Shown piece after piece: positions 14,983 to 22,466 of a stretch of 33,947 bases of DNA. The notes beneath the pieces were generated by a model. That model was given only the letters and a program-made list of their open reading frames with translations. It was not told the origin of the DNA and searched no databases. The stretch is from contig JACPMU010000044.1 of assembly GCA_016185865.1 (NCBI GenBank), forward strand, positions 1 to 33,947. The letters are read 5' to 3'. Position 1 is the stretch's first letter; the number at the start of each line of letters is the position of its first letter. The translations under genes and the position numbers were made by a program. The stretch is from Candidatus Woesearchaeota archaeon (GTDB lineage: Archaea; Nanobdellota; Nanobdellia; Woesearchaeales; GW2011-AR4).

Positions 14983-15954
14983 ATGAAGCAAAGGCTGTTG
15001 AAAATCTTGGAGAATTTTAAAAATAAAAGAATTCTTGTAATAGGGGACATAATGCTTGACAAATACATTTGGGGGGATGTCTCAAGAATAAGCCCTGAAG
15101 CTCCTGTTCAGGTGGTTAATGTGTTGAAAGAAACTTATGAAGCTGGAGGGGCGGCTAACGTGGCAAGCAATGTGTCTGCGCTTACAGGAAAGGCATTCAT
15201 GGTCGGCATTGTAGGGAATGACGAGGCTAAAAATATGCTTCTAGAAGAGCTGAATAAGAGGGACATAGATGTTGAAGGCATATTCATAGATAAAGACAAG
15301 CCAACAACCCAAAAAGTTAGAGTAATAGGCAAAAGCCAGCAATTGCTCAGAGTCGATTACGAAAAAAAAGGGCATGCCCATAAGGATACAGAAAATAAAA
15401 TGATTGCGTTCTTTAATAGGATAATCAACAAAGTGGATGTTGTGGCTGTTTCAGACTATGCAAAGGGTGTAATAACACAAACAATTTGCAACAAACTGAT
15501 TCAAATAGCAAAAGACAACAATAAGATGATAATTGTTGATCCGAAGCCGAAGCATAAGGATTTGTATGTGAATGCCACCCTGGTAACTCCAAATAATGCA
15601 GAGGCAAGCGAAATGACAAATATCGAGGATGGGGACGAGGCTGTCTTGGGCGCGGGTGCCAAGCTTTTGGAATGCCTTAATTCAAATGTCTTAATTACAC
15701 GAGGGGAAAAAGGCATGTCTTTGTTTGAGAAAGACGGAAGCATAACTGATATTCCGGCAAAAGCCAAGGAAGTTTACAGCATTATCGGAGCAGGCGACAC
15801 TGTTGTCGCCACTATAGCGCTTGCATTGGCTTCAGGAGCAGATTTGAAGGAAGCGGCTATGCTGGCAAACATCGCAGCCGGGATAAAGGTCGGCAAAATA
15901 GGAACGGCTTCTGTAAGCATTGAAGAAATAAAAAGAGAACTTGAGAATTTATGA
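14983..15954 (+). CDS. hldA: D-glycero-beta-D-manno-heptose-7-phosphate kinase (HldE N-terminal domain / HldA type)
   Basis: The protein has 323 residues, the length of the kinase half of HldE. It phosphorylates heptose 7-phosphate at O1 to give the beta-1,7-bisphosphate. The PfkB (ribokinase) fold is shown by GDIMLDKYIWGDVSRISPEA at residues 20-39, nearly the textbook HldE signature. EAGGAANVASN is next and IGAGDTVVA near 268-276 holds the catalytic Asp. The PfkB type, rather than the GHMP type HddA, points to the beta-anomer and an ADP, not GDP, product. A GGAGGGG ribosome-binding site lies just before the ATG. The nucleotidyltransferase half that is fused in E. coli HldE is a separate gene here, two genes downstream. 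Confidence 0.92.
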   Translation: MKQRLLKILENFKNKRILVIGDIMLDKYIWGDVSRISPEAPVQVVNVLKETYEAGGAANVASNVSALTGKAFMVGIVGNDEAKNMLLEELNKRDIDVEGIFIDKDKPTTQKVRVIGKSQQLLRVDYEKKGHAHKDTENKMIAFFNRIINKVDVVAVSDYAKGVITQTICNKLIQIAKDNNKMIIVDPKPKHKDLYVNATLVTPNNAEASEMTNIEDGDEAVLGAGAKLLECLNSNVLITRGEKGMSLFEKDGSITDIPAKAKEVYSIIGAGDTVVATIALALASGADLKEAAMLANIAAGIKVGKIGTASVSIEEIKRELENL

Positions 15955-16478
15955 TAAAGGCAGTTTTTTTGGACCGCGATGGTACAATTGTTGAGGATAC
16001 AGGTTATGTCCATAAAGTGGAGGATTTCAAACTGCTACCAAACTCAATTAAAGGCTTAAGGAAATTAGGAAAATTTATGATTTTTATTGTGACTAACCAA
16101 TCAGGTATAGGAAGAGGGGTGTATAAGCTGGAAGATTTTAAAAAATTCAATAACAAGATGATTGGTGAATTAGGCAAGCACAAAATAAAAATAAAAAAAA
16201 TATATTATTGTCCTCATACACCAGAAGACGATTGTGACTGCCGCAAACCAAAGATAAAGTTTTTGGAGGAGGCGAAGAAAGAATTCAAAATTAACTTGAA
16301 AAGCTCTTTTGTGATTGGAGACCAAAAAGCGGATATTGAATTAGGCAAAAATGGAAATTGTAAGTCAATACTTGTCTTAACTGGTAACGGGAACAAGACA
16401 AAAAAAGATATAAACGCTGATTTTGTTGCTGAAGACTTACTGGATGTTGCAAAATGGATTTTGAAGAATGATAAATAA
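15951..16478 (+). CDS. gmhB: D-glycero-beta-D-manno-heptose-1,7-bisphosphate 7-phosphatase (GmhB)
   Basis: The protein has 175 residues, a HAD phosphatase of the histidinol-phosphatase/GmhB group. It removes the 7-phosphate from heptose 1,7-bisphosphate. Motif I is DRDGT (8-12), with the nucleophile and acid Asp pair. Motif II is VTNQSGIGRG and motif III/IV is the Lys of CRKPK with VIGDQKADIELG. The structural zinc loop CPHTPEDDCDC (around residues 86-98) is typical of GmhB. The start overlaps the kinase stop by 4 nt (ATGA), so translation is coupled. Histidinol phosphatase is the sequence-level alternative, but the operon makes GmhB clearly more likely. Confidence 0.92.
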   Translation: MIKAVFLDRDGTIVEDTGYVHKVEDFKLLPNSIKGLRKLGKFMIFIVTNQSGIGRGVYKLEDFKKFNNKMIGELGKHKIKIKKIYYCPHTPEDDCDCRKPKIKFLEEAKKEFKINLKSSFVIGDQKADIELGKNGNCKSILVLTGNGNKTKKDINADFVAEDLLDVAKWILKNDK

Positions 16479-16956
16479 AAAAATAATCACATTGCAAAAA
16501 CTCATTCCAATAGTCCAAAAACTGAAAAAACAAAATAAAAAAATAGTCACAACTAACGGAGTTTTCGACATTCTTCATTTTGGGCATGTAAGATACCTTG
16601 AAAAGGCGAAAAAGCTTGGCGATGTCCTAATTGTGGGTGTTAACACAGACTCTTCTGTAAAGCAGAACAAAGGCGACAAAAGGCCCATCAATGATGAAAA
16701 GTCAAGAATTGCGGTACTGGCAGGCCTGGAAAGCGTTGATTATGCTTTTCTTTTTGGTGAAAAGGATCCAAGGAGCTGGATTTCAAGTATAAAGCCAGAT
16801 GTTCATGTAAAAGCTGGTGATTATAAATTAGGGCAGATTATTGAGAAAAATGTTGTTGAAAAAAATAACGGAAAAATTATTATTGTTAAAGCAGAAAAGG
16901 GATACTCCACAACAGGGCTTATAAACAGTATTCTAGATGCTTATAGAAATCAATAG
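16468..16956 (+). CDS. hldC: D-glycero-beta-D-manno-heptose 1-phosphate adenylyltransferase (HldE C-terminal domain / HldC type)
   Basis: The protein has 162 residues, the length of the stand-alone nucleotidyltransferase. It couples ATP and heptose 1-phosphate to ADP-heptose. The nucleotidyltransferase signature GVFDILHFGH is at residues 31-40 (consensus GxFDxxHxGH), followed by VGVNTDSSVKQNKGDKRPIN and EEDPRS-like GEKDPRSWI. The late motif GYSTTGLI matches the (S/T)TxxI-type HldE motif. It overlaps gmhB by 11 nt and ends the heptose operon. With gmhA, hldA and gmhB it completes the pathway. No HldD epimerase was recognised in the window, so the D-glycero form is the predicted product. Confidence 0.9.
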   Translation: MINKKIITLQKLIPIVQKLKKQNKKIVTTNGVFDILHFGHVRYLEKAKKLGDVLIVGVNTDSSVKQNKGDKRPINDEKSRIAVLAGLESVDYAFLFGEKDPRSWISSIKPDVHVKAGDYKLGQIIEKNVVEKNNGKIIIVKAEKGYSTTGLINSILDAYRNQ

Positions 16957-16970
16957 TTTTTTAAATATTT
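16957..16970 (+). promoter_or_regulatory. TATA box for the GT2 gene at 16988
   Basis: TTTTTTAAATATTT is centred about 25 nt before ATG 16988, supporting that start over the in-frame ATG at 16937 and a leaderless transcript starting a new unit after the heptose operon. Confidence 0.5.
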
Positions 16971-16987
16971 TACAGTTTTTCTCCACT

Positions 16988-17686
16988 ATGGCAAAACTTT
17001 CGGTTATAATACCTGTTTACAATGAAGAAAAAACTATAAAAAAAGTTATAGACAGGGTAAAAGGTGTGCAATTAAAGAACATAGCAAAGGAGCTTGTCAT
17101 AGTTGATGATTTCTCAACAGACAACACAAGAAACATTTTAAAAAATTTGAAAAATAAATCATTAAAAATATTCTATCATAAAAAAAATATGGGGAAAGGC
17201 GCAGCTATAAGGACAGGCATGAAAAACTCCACTGGAGATTTGATAATAATCCAGGATAGTGATTTAGAATATGATCCTAGTGAATATCCAAAATTATTAA
17301 AGCCTATTGTGGAAAAAAGGGCAAAAGTTGTATATGGCTCAAGATTGGAATCCATAAGAAAAAATGCAAAAAATATGTACAAGCTGCACTATATGGGCAA
17401 TTTGTTCCTTACATTGATGACGAATCTATTGTACGGGGCAAGTATAACTGACATGGAAACTGGCTACAAGGTATTCAGAAAAGAGGTAATTGAAGGCATG
17501 AATTTAAAATCGAATAGATTTGATTTTGAGCCCGAAATCACAGCAAAAATACTCAAGAAAGGCTTTAAAATCCACGAAATTCCTATAGATTTTACCGGGA
17601 GAAAGTTTGAGGAAGGCAAAAAAATTACTTGGATTGACGGCATTAAGGCTTTATACTACCTCATCAAATACAGGGTAGTAGATTAA
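16988..17686 (+). CDS. GT2 family glycosyltransferase (dolichol-phosphate mannose synthase-like)
   Basis: The protein has about 232 residues. It shows SVIIPVYNEEKTI at the start, VDDFSTDNT near residue 42 and NMGKGAAIRTGM near 70, then the metal-binding DSDLEYDPSEYPKLL. DMETGYKVFRKEV and FDFEPEITAKILKKG match the DPM1-like group, in particular enzymes annotated as glycosyltransferases that use dolichol phosphate. There is no transmembrane helix. The TATA spacing supports ATG 16988. It is followed 1 nt later by a second GT2 and then by a third, an apparent three-gene transcript. The sugar donor and acceptor cannot be assigned from sequence. A UDP-glucose or GDP-mannose:dolichol-phosphate transferase is the usual activity in this group. 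Confidence 0.85.
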   Translation: MAKLSVIIPVYNEEKTIKKVIDRVKGVQLKNIAKELVIVDDFSTDNTRNILKNLKNKSLKIFYHKKNMGKGAAIRTGMKNSTGDLIIIQDSDLEYDPSEYPKLLKPIVEKRAKVVYGSRLESIRKNAKNMYKLHYMGNLFLTLMTNLLYGASITDMETGYKVFRKEVIEGMNLKSNRFDFEPEITAKILKKGFKIHEIPIDFTGRKFEEGKKITWIDGIKALYYLIKYRVVD

Positions 17687-17687
17687 A

Positions 17688-18419
17688 ATGAGTAAACCAA
17701 ATATTACTATGTTTTTTCCTGCTTATAACGAGGAGAAAAATATCCTAAAACTGCTTAAATCCGCTATAAAAATTCTTAATGATGTTGCTGATAATTATGA
17801 GGTTTTAGTTATAGTTTATGAAGGTTCAACTGATAAAACAATAGACATTGTTAAAAAATTTGCAAATAAAAATAATAAAGTAAAGCTTATAATGCAGCCA
17901 AAAGATAAAAAGGGAATTGGTTATGCAAAAATGATGGGATTTAAAAATGCAAAATATCCTTATATTTTTTATGCAGACTCTGACAATCAGTTTAATTTAA
18001 GGGAATTCAAGAAGTTTTTGCCCTATATAAGCAAATATGACATTATTGCTGGTTATAGGATTAATAGATACGATCCAAAAATCAGAATTATGATCTCAAA
18101 AATCTATAATTGGGCAATGAGCCTCTTGTTTAAGACAAAGGAGCGCGACCTGGACTGTGCCTTCAGGCTGGTAAATAAAAAAGTTATAAATAATATCAAA
18201 CTAGTATGCCATACAGGAGTTGCAACTACAGAGCTCTTGGTCAGAGCAAGGAAAAAGGGATTTAGTATAAAAGAGATTGGCATCAGCCACTACCCAAGAG
18301 AATTTGGAAGATCCTTATTTGAAAGCAATTTGTTAAACTTGCCTAAGCCAAAGGTGGTTATCAGTATATTAAAAGAGATAATCTTGCTTTACAAAGATAT
18401 AAACTCAAAGAATAAATAA
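17688..18419 (+). CDS. GT2 family glycosyltransferase with an altered nucleotide-binding motif
   Basis: The protein has 243 residues. It has the GT2 frame FFPAYNEEKNI at the start, DKKGIGYAKMMGF, the metal-site ADSDNQFNLREF and DLDCAFRLVNKKV late. The normal VDDGSTD motif reads VYEGSTD, so the first Asp is Tyr and the second Glu, a change that should alter contact with the nucleotide base. Conserved surroundings (EGSTDKTIDIV) argue against a worn-out gene. It lies between two ordinary GT2 genes on the same strand, 1 nt after the first and 12 nt before the third. No membrane helix is seen. It may use an unusual sugar nucleotide; the window makes ADP-heptose and probably a GDP-dideoxyhexose, but that link is speculative. 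Confidence 0.8.
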   Translation: MSKPNITMFFPAYNEEKNILKLLKSAIKILNDVADNYEVLVIVYEGSTDKTIDIVKKFANKNNKVKLIMQPKDKKGIGYAKMMGFKNAKYPYIFYADSDNQFNLREFKKFLPYISKYDIIAGYRINRYDPKIRIMISKIYNWAMSLLFKTKERDLDCAFRLVNKKVINNIKLVCHTGVATTELLVRARKKGFSIKEIGISHYPREFGRSLFESNLLNLPKPKVVISILKEIILLYKDINSKNK

Positions 18420-18431
18420 TTTTTAAATATT

Positions 18432-19160
18432 ATGGAACTTTCAGTAATCATACCAACTTACAATGAGAAGAAGAATGTTGGAATACTAATTCCAAGAATA
18501 GAGCAATTGTTCTATAAAAGGTACAGGAACGATTTTGAGATTATAGTTGTGGATGACAAGTCTCCGGATGGAACAGCAGAATCAATTATAAAACTGAACA
18601 ATGCATATGGCAACATAAGGTTGATAACCAAAAAGAAAAAAGAGGGCATAGGGAGCGCTCTTAAGGAAGGCTACAGCAATGCAAGAGGCAGCTTGATTTT
18701 GTCAACAGATGCTGATTTATCATTTGATGTCAGGGATATGCTTAGGCTGCTCACAGCAATAAAAAAAGGCCGTGACTTGGTTGTTGGGAGCAGGCACAGG
18801 GCAGGAGGTTTTTACGAGAAGCCAAATATAAAAACCAAAATCAAGGGATTTATAAGCAAATACGGGAATATGATGACAAGAATTTTAACAAATATAGACA
18901 TAAATGATTTTTCTGCGAATTTCAGGATTATAAGGAGAAACGTATGGAAAAAATTGAAAGTTGCAGACAATGCCAATTCCATTCTGTTGGAAATGATACT
19001 TAAGGCAAAATACAAAGGCTATAAAGTTGCAGAAGTGCCTGTAATGTTCATTGACAGGAAATACGGAAAATCGAAGCTGAGTTTGATCAAGGAAATGCCA
19101 AAATTCCTCATGAGGCTGGTTTATTACATCATCAAGTATCGAATTCTAAAATTGGGGTAA
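18432..19160 (+). CDS. GT2 family glycosyltransferase (dolichol-phosphate mannosyltransferase-like)
   Basis: The protein has 242 residues. The N-terminal SVIIPTYNEKKNV is followed by VVDDKSPDGTAE near residue 38, GIGSALKEGYSNARG and the metal-binding STDADLSFD. VGSRHRAGGFYEK and DINDFSANFRIIRR follow. The late VPVMFIDRKYGKSKL is the classical dolichol-phosphate mannose synthase motif (FxxRxxGxSKL), making this the most DPM1-like of the four GT2s here. It has no C-terminal transmembrane helices. It is the last gene of the GT2 trio and converges on the SDR gene 19 bp away. GDP-mannose, also the substrate of the nearby gmd product, is a plausible donor. Confidence 0.87.
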   Translation: MELSVIIPTYNEKKNVGILIPRIEQLFYKRYRNDFEIIVVDDKSPDGTAESIIKLNNAYGNIRLITKKKKEGIGSALKEGYSNARGSLILSTDADLSFDVRDMLRLLTAIKKGRDLVVGSRHRAGGFYEKPNIKTKIKGFISKYGNMMTRILTNIDINDFSANFRIIRRNVWKKLKVADNANSILLEMILKAKYKGYKVAEVPVMFIDRKYGKSKLSLIKEMPKFLMRLVYYIIKYRILKLG

Positions 19161-19179
19161 GCAGCAGCGTTATTATATG

Positions 19180-20085
19180 TCAAGAATGCGGAATATTATG
19201 CTTAATCCATGTTCTCAAATCGTATTTAGGTTTCCAGCCAAATTTTTTTAATTTTTGTATATTGGCCAGTTCATCCCATCTTTCAATTTTTCTGTCTCTG
19301 ACAAGGCTCCTGTTTTTTACAATTGTGAATTTTTTGTGCAGGTTTTCCGCTATCATTCCAATAATTTCTTTTATGCTGGTAGAGGCTCCAGTTCCTATGT
19401 TAAATATGTTATTTTTTTTAAAGCTCATTGCCATGGTAATTGCACCGGTAAAATCCTTTACATTTAGGAAATCTCTTTTTACATTGTTGCCTATATTAAC
19501 GACATCGCTCTTCATTGCCCTGCTCAAAAGCAGAGGCAACAAACCTTTATTTTGGTGCTTTCCATAAAGATAGGATGCTCTGAAAATTACATAGTTTATT
19601 TCGCAATTGCTTGAATAAGCCCTTATTGTATCCTCGCACATCAGTTTGCTCAGGGAATAAAAATCAACAGGTGATTTATTTTTAACATCAGTTTCTTTGA
19701 TATTGATATTGTTGCCGTAAACAGCTTGTGTAGAGGGAAAAACTATCCTCTTGACTTTATTTTTGCGCATGGATTCCAAAACATTTACAGTGCCGTTGTA
19801 ATTAACATCTATAGTTTTTTTGGGGTGCTCCAAAGAAAATGGCACATCAGTTATTGCCGCCAAATGCACGACCACGTCAATTTTTTTTATTAAAATGCCG
19901 CATTTTCTCGGCTCCAGCACATCCAATTGCCTCACTTCAATATCTTTTAAATTATTTTTATTCAGGAACTTTGCAAGTTTTTTAGTGTCGGATGCAGTGG
20001 CAATTATTTTATTTTTAGAAAAATGCATGTCTTCAATAAGATTTTTGCCTACAAGGCCGTTTGCACCTGTTATTAATATTCTCAT
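19180..20085 (-). CDS. NAD(P)-dependent sugar epimerase/reductase (extended SDR)
   Basis: The protein has 301 residues. The Rossmann motif GANGLVG (7-13) and the catalytic triad region FPSTQAVYG with YSLSK (Tyr-x-x-x-Lys) place it in the extended SDR family of nucleotide-sugar epimerases, dehydratases and reductases. FRASYLYGKHQ and RDFLNVKDFTGAI are typical substrate-domain motifs. It overlaps the end of the PLP-fold gene by 4 nt and is the last gene of the gmd unit. In that position it would be the last-step reductase or epimerase acting on a GDP-4-keto sugar, like ColC in GDP-colitose synthesis. The sequence alone looks closer to generic GalE-like SDRs, so the reaction is uncertain. Confidence 0.7.
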   Translation of the reverse strand: MRILITGANGLVGKNLIEDMHFSKNKIIATASDTKKLAKFLNKNNLKDIEVRQLDVLEPRKCGILIKKIDVVVHLAAITDVPFSLEHPKKTIDVNYNGTVNVLESMRKNKVKRIVFPSTQAVYGNNINIKETDVKNKSPVDFYSLSKLMCEDTIRAYSSNCEINYVIFRASYLYGKHQNKGLLPLLLSRAMKSDVVNIGNNVKRDFLNVKDFTGAITMAMSFKKNNIFNIGTGASTSIKEIIGMIAENLHKKFTIVKNRSLVRDRKIERWDELANIQKLKKFGWKPKYDLRTWIKHNIPHS

Positions 20086-21260
20086 TTAAAAAAATCATTG
20101 AATGTTTTGATTATGTAGTCAAGATCGCCATGGCTGATATCCTGATGGCATCCTATATAAAAGCCATTGTTGTTTATCCAGTCGGCAACAGGGTAATCAC
20201 TGACTTTTATTCTGAAAAGTTTTTGATATACTGGCTGGTTTATCAATGGCAGCATTTCCCTTGTTTCAATGCTCTTGCTCTCAAGATAGTTTACTATCCT
20301 CTGTTTCTTTTCTTTCCTTAACACTATTGGAAACATCATAAATGAGTGTTCGCAGCCTTTTCTGACTTCAGGAAGCTGAATCCTGCCGTCAAATTTTCCC
20401 AGGCCGTCTATGAGGCACTTTGCATTATCTCTTCTTTTCTTTATCATAGTTTGCCATGTTTCAAGCTGCGCCATCCCTAGCGCTGCCTCCATTTCTGTTG
20501 CTCTGAAGCTGTGTCCAAGATGGATGAAATTGAATCTTCTGGCAATTACTTCTCTCAGCTCTTTTTTGCTTTTTCCCTTGGAATCGTCAATGCTTATGTA
20601 TATAGAGTCTCTTCCGTGGTTCATTAATGAGCGTAGCATCACCGCATAGTCAGCGTTGTTTGTTGTATTGATGCCGCCAACTCCAGTAGTAATAAGATGC
20701 GCAATATAAGTTGAGAAGCAGCCTATGTCCCCAAGGCTTCCAACCATTTTGCTTTTGTATCTGGCAAACATAGTTTCGCATGAATCTTCAACAATCCTCA
20801 AATCATATTTTGCAGCTATTTTTTTGATTTTGTCCATCTCGCATGGAAGCCCAAACAAATGGACCGGGATAATTGCCTTTGTCCTGTCCGTAATTTTATC
20901 CTCAATTAATTCCGGGTCAATCCCATAGAAGTTCTTTTCAACATCCACAAACACCGGCTTCAGGCTGTTGTGCACAACAACATTCGACGTGGCTACAAAT
21001 GTCACAGCAGGAACTATGACCTCGTCATTATTGTTCCAGTTGTGGATTTCTTTCAGAGCTGCAACAGCTATGTGAAGGGCGCTTGTTCCGCTGTTGCTCA
21101 TTATACCGAATCTGCATTGGTGCAAAGAAGAGAATTTTTTTTCAAATTTTTTAGTGAACTGGCCATAAGACAATCTTTTTCTGTCTAAAGTCTTATTAAC
21201 ATAGAGCTTTGCATTTTTGCTTATGCTGAGTGTGCCTACTCCGATAAATTTCTTGGCCAT
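20082..21260 (-). CDS. PLP-fold sugar 3-dehydratase-like protein (DegT/DnrJ family with His for the PLP lysine)
   Basis: The protein has about 392 residues, the length of DegT/DnrJ/EryC1 sugar aminotransferases. The fold is clear from MSNSGTSALHIAVAALK, EVIVPAVTFVATSNVV, IIPVHLFGLPCEMD and VEDSCETMFA. The Schiff-base motif that normally reads SF...K.ITTGEGG here is FSTYIAHLITTGVGG: the Lys is His (codon at 20697-20699). This swap is the mark of PLP-dependent 3-dehydratases (ColD, or RfbH/E1). The extra iron-sulphur cysteines of RfbH/E1 are absent, favouring the ColD type. The gene follows gmd and overlaps the SDR, so GDP-4-keto-6-deoxymannose is a natural substrate. ATG 21260 is chosen because a TATA box lies 26-34 nt upstream; the frame opens at 21305. 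Confidence 0.78.
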   Translation of the reverse strand: MAKKFIGVGTLSISKNAKLYVNKTLDRKRLSYGQFTKKFEKKFSSLHQCRFGIMSNSGTSALHIAVAALKEIHNWNNNDEVIVPAVTFVATSNVVVHNSLKPVFVDVEKNFYGIDPELIEDKITDRTKAIIPVHLFGLPCEMDKIKKIAAKYDLRIVEDSCETMFARYKSKMVGSLGDIGCFSTYIAHLITTGVGGINTTNNADYAVMLRSLMNHGRDSIYISIDDSKGKSKKELREVIARRFNFIHLGHSFRATEMEAALGMAQLETWQTMIKKRRDNAKCLIDGLGKFDGRIQLPEVRKGCEHSFMMFPIVLRKEKKQRIVNYLESKSIETREMLPLINQPVYQKLFRIKVSDYPVADWINNNGFYIGCHQDISHGDLDYIIKTFNDFFK

Positions 21261-21285
21261 CAAGAATGGGCTGGTAAATATTAAA

Positions 21286-21294
21286 TTTATAAAG
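21286..21294 (-). promoter_or_regulatory. TATA box for the PLP-fold 3-dehydratase-like gene
   Basis: On the minus strand CTTTATAAA is centred about 29 nt before ATG 21260, predicting a start at or near that codon. It suggests that this gene can be transcribed separately from gmd. Confidence 0.45.
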
Positions 21295-21345
21295 CTTTCG
21301 AGCAATAGTAGACATCTAAAGCCAGCATATTTTGTGAGGTATGCC

Positions 21346-22401
21346 CTATCTTTTTATGCCATAAATTTTTGAGAATCTTTTAATGTCGTGATCAACCATA
21401 AGTTTAACAAGTTCCCCGAAAGATGTTTTTGGAGCCCATTTCAGCTTTTTTTTTGCATATGACGGATCGCCTGAAAGCTTTTCAACTTCTGCCGGCCTGA
21501 AATATCTGAGGCTGACCTTTACAAGCGCTTTTCCTGTTTTTTTATCTATGCCCTTTTCATTCACTCCCCTGCCCTTCCACAAAATTTTTATACCAATACA
21601 GTCAAAAGCTTTCTCGGCAAATTCCCTGACGCTATGGCTTTCCCCGGTGGCTATCACAAAGTCTTCTGGATATTTCATCTGCAGCATGAGCCACATTGCC
21701 TCAACATATTCTTTTGCATACCCCCAGTCTCTCTTCGCATTCAGGTTGCCTAATTCAAGAACATCGTCTATTCCTAATTTTATTTTTGCAACTTGCTGGC
21801 TTATCTTTTTTGAGACAAAATTTTCGCCTCTTCTTTCAGACTCGTGGTTGAATAGTATGCCATTGCATGCAAACATGTTGTACGCTTCTCTGAAGTTTAT
21901 AGTTATCCAGTGGGAATAAAGCTTGGCTATGCCGTAAGGGCTTCTTGGATGAAATGGCGTCTTTTCTGTCTGAGGCGTTTCCTGCGCCAATCCAAACAGT
22001 TCGCTTGTTGATGCATTGTAGAACTTTACTTTATGAGCCATTCCTAAAATTTTTATTGCTTCAAGAATCCTTAACGTGCCTAATGCATCGGCATTCGCGG
22101 TATATTCCGGCATTTCAAATGATATCTGAACATGGCTTTGCGCAGCCAGGTGGTAAATCTCATCAGGCTGCGCTAATTTTAAAATTCTTAAGATGGAGCT
22201 GGAGTCGGTCATGTCGCCGTAATGCAGGCTCATATCACCGTTCCTTCTGTGAAAATCGTAAATAGAGCCAATCCTTTCCCTGTTAAAAGAGCTTGACCTT
22301 CTGCAGACGCCATGCACTATATAACCTTTCTTCAGAAGGAATTCTGCAAGGTACGAGCCATCTTGGCCTGTTATGCCTGTTATTAAAGCAATTTTTTTCA
22401 T
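21346..22401 (-). CDS. gmd: GDP-mannose 4,6-dehydratase (Gmd)
   Basis: The protein has 351 residues, the family length. It converts GDP-D-mannose to GDP-4-keto-6-deoxy-D-mannose using bound NADP. The coenzyme loop GITGQDG is at 9-15. The family block FYNASTSELFG, then TPFHPRSPYGIAKLYSHW with catalytic Tyr-x-x-x-Lys, is followed by NGILFNHESERRGENFV and RDWGYAKEYVEAMW, all almost invariant in Gmd. The in-frame ATG 22422 is rejected because a TATA box centred near 22427 predicts transcription starting at ATG 22401. Downstream on the same strand are the 3-dehydratase-like and SDR genes, so the product probably feeds a GDP-3,6-dideoxyhexose rather than fucose or rhamnose. Confidence 0.95.
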   Translation of the reverse strand: MKKIALITGITGQDGSYLAEFLLKKGYIVHGVCRRSSSFNRERIGSIYDFHRRNGDMSLHYGDMTDSSSILRILKLAQPDEIYHLAAQSHVQISFEMPEYTANADALGTLRILEAIKILGMAHKVKFYNASTSELFGLAQETPQTEKTPFHPRSPYGIAKLYSHWITINFREAYNMFACNGILFNHESERRGENFVSKKISQQVAKIKLGIDDVLELGNLNAKRDWGYAKEYVEAMWLMLQMKYPEDFVIATGESHSVREFAEKAFDCIGIKILWKGRGVNEKGIDKKTGKALVKVSLRYFRPAEVEKLSGDPSYAKKKLKWAPKTSFGELVKLMVDHDIKRFSKIYGIKR

Positions 22402-22420
22402 TGGTAATTTGGAAACTATC

Positions 22421-22433
22421 AATATTTATATAA
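22421..22433 (-). promoter_or_regulatory. TATA box for gmd
   Basis: On the minus strand ATTATATAAATAT is centred 26 nt before ATG 22401. It would overlap the alternative start at 22422, which argues against that start. Confidence 0.5.
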
Positions 22434-22466
22434 TTTTTGCAAAATAATGTCCTTCGGAAATTTTAT

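Noticed and set aside
19180..20085. SDR as HldD, the ADP-heptose 6-epimerase
   Set aside because: It belongs to the opposite-strand gmd unit, overlapping the 3-dehydratase-like gene, and lacks HldD-like family blocks; GDP-sugar chemistry fits better.
20082..21260. An ordinary perosamine-type sugar aminotransferase
   Set aside because: The PLP-binding Lys is His, confirmed at codon 20697-20699, which would abolish a normal transaminase cycle.
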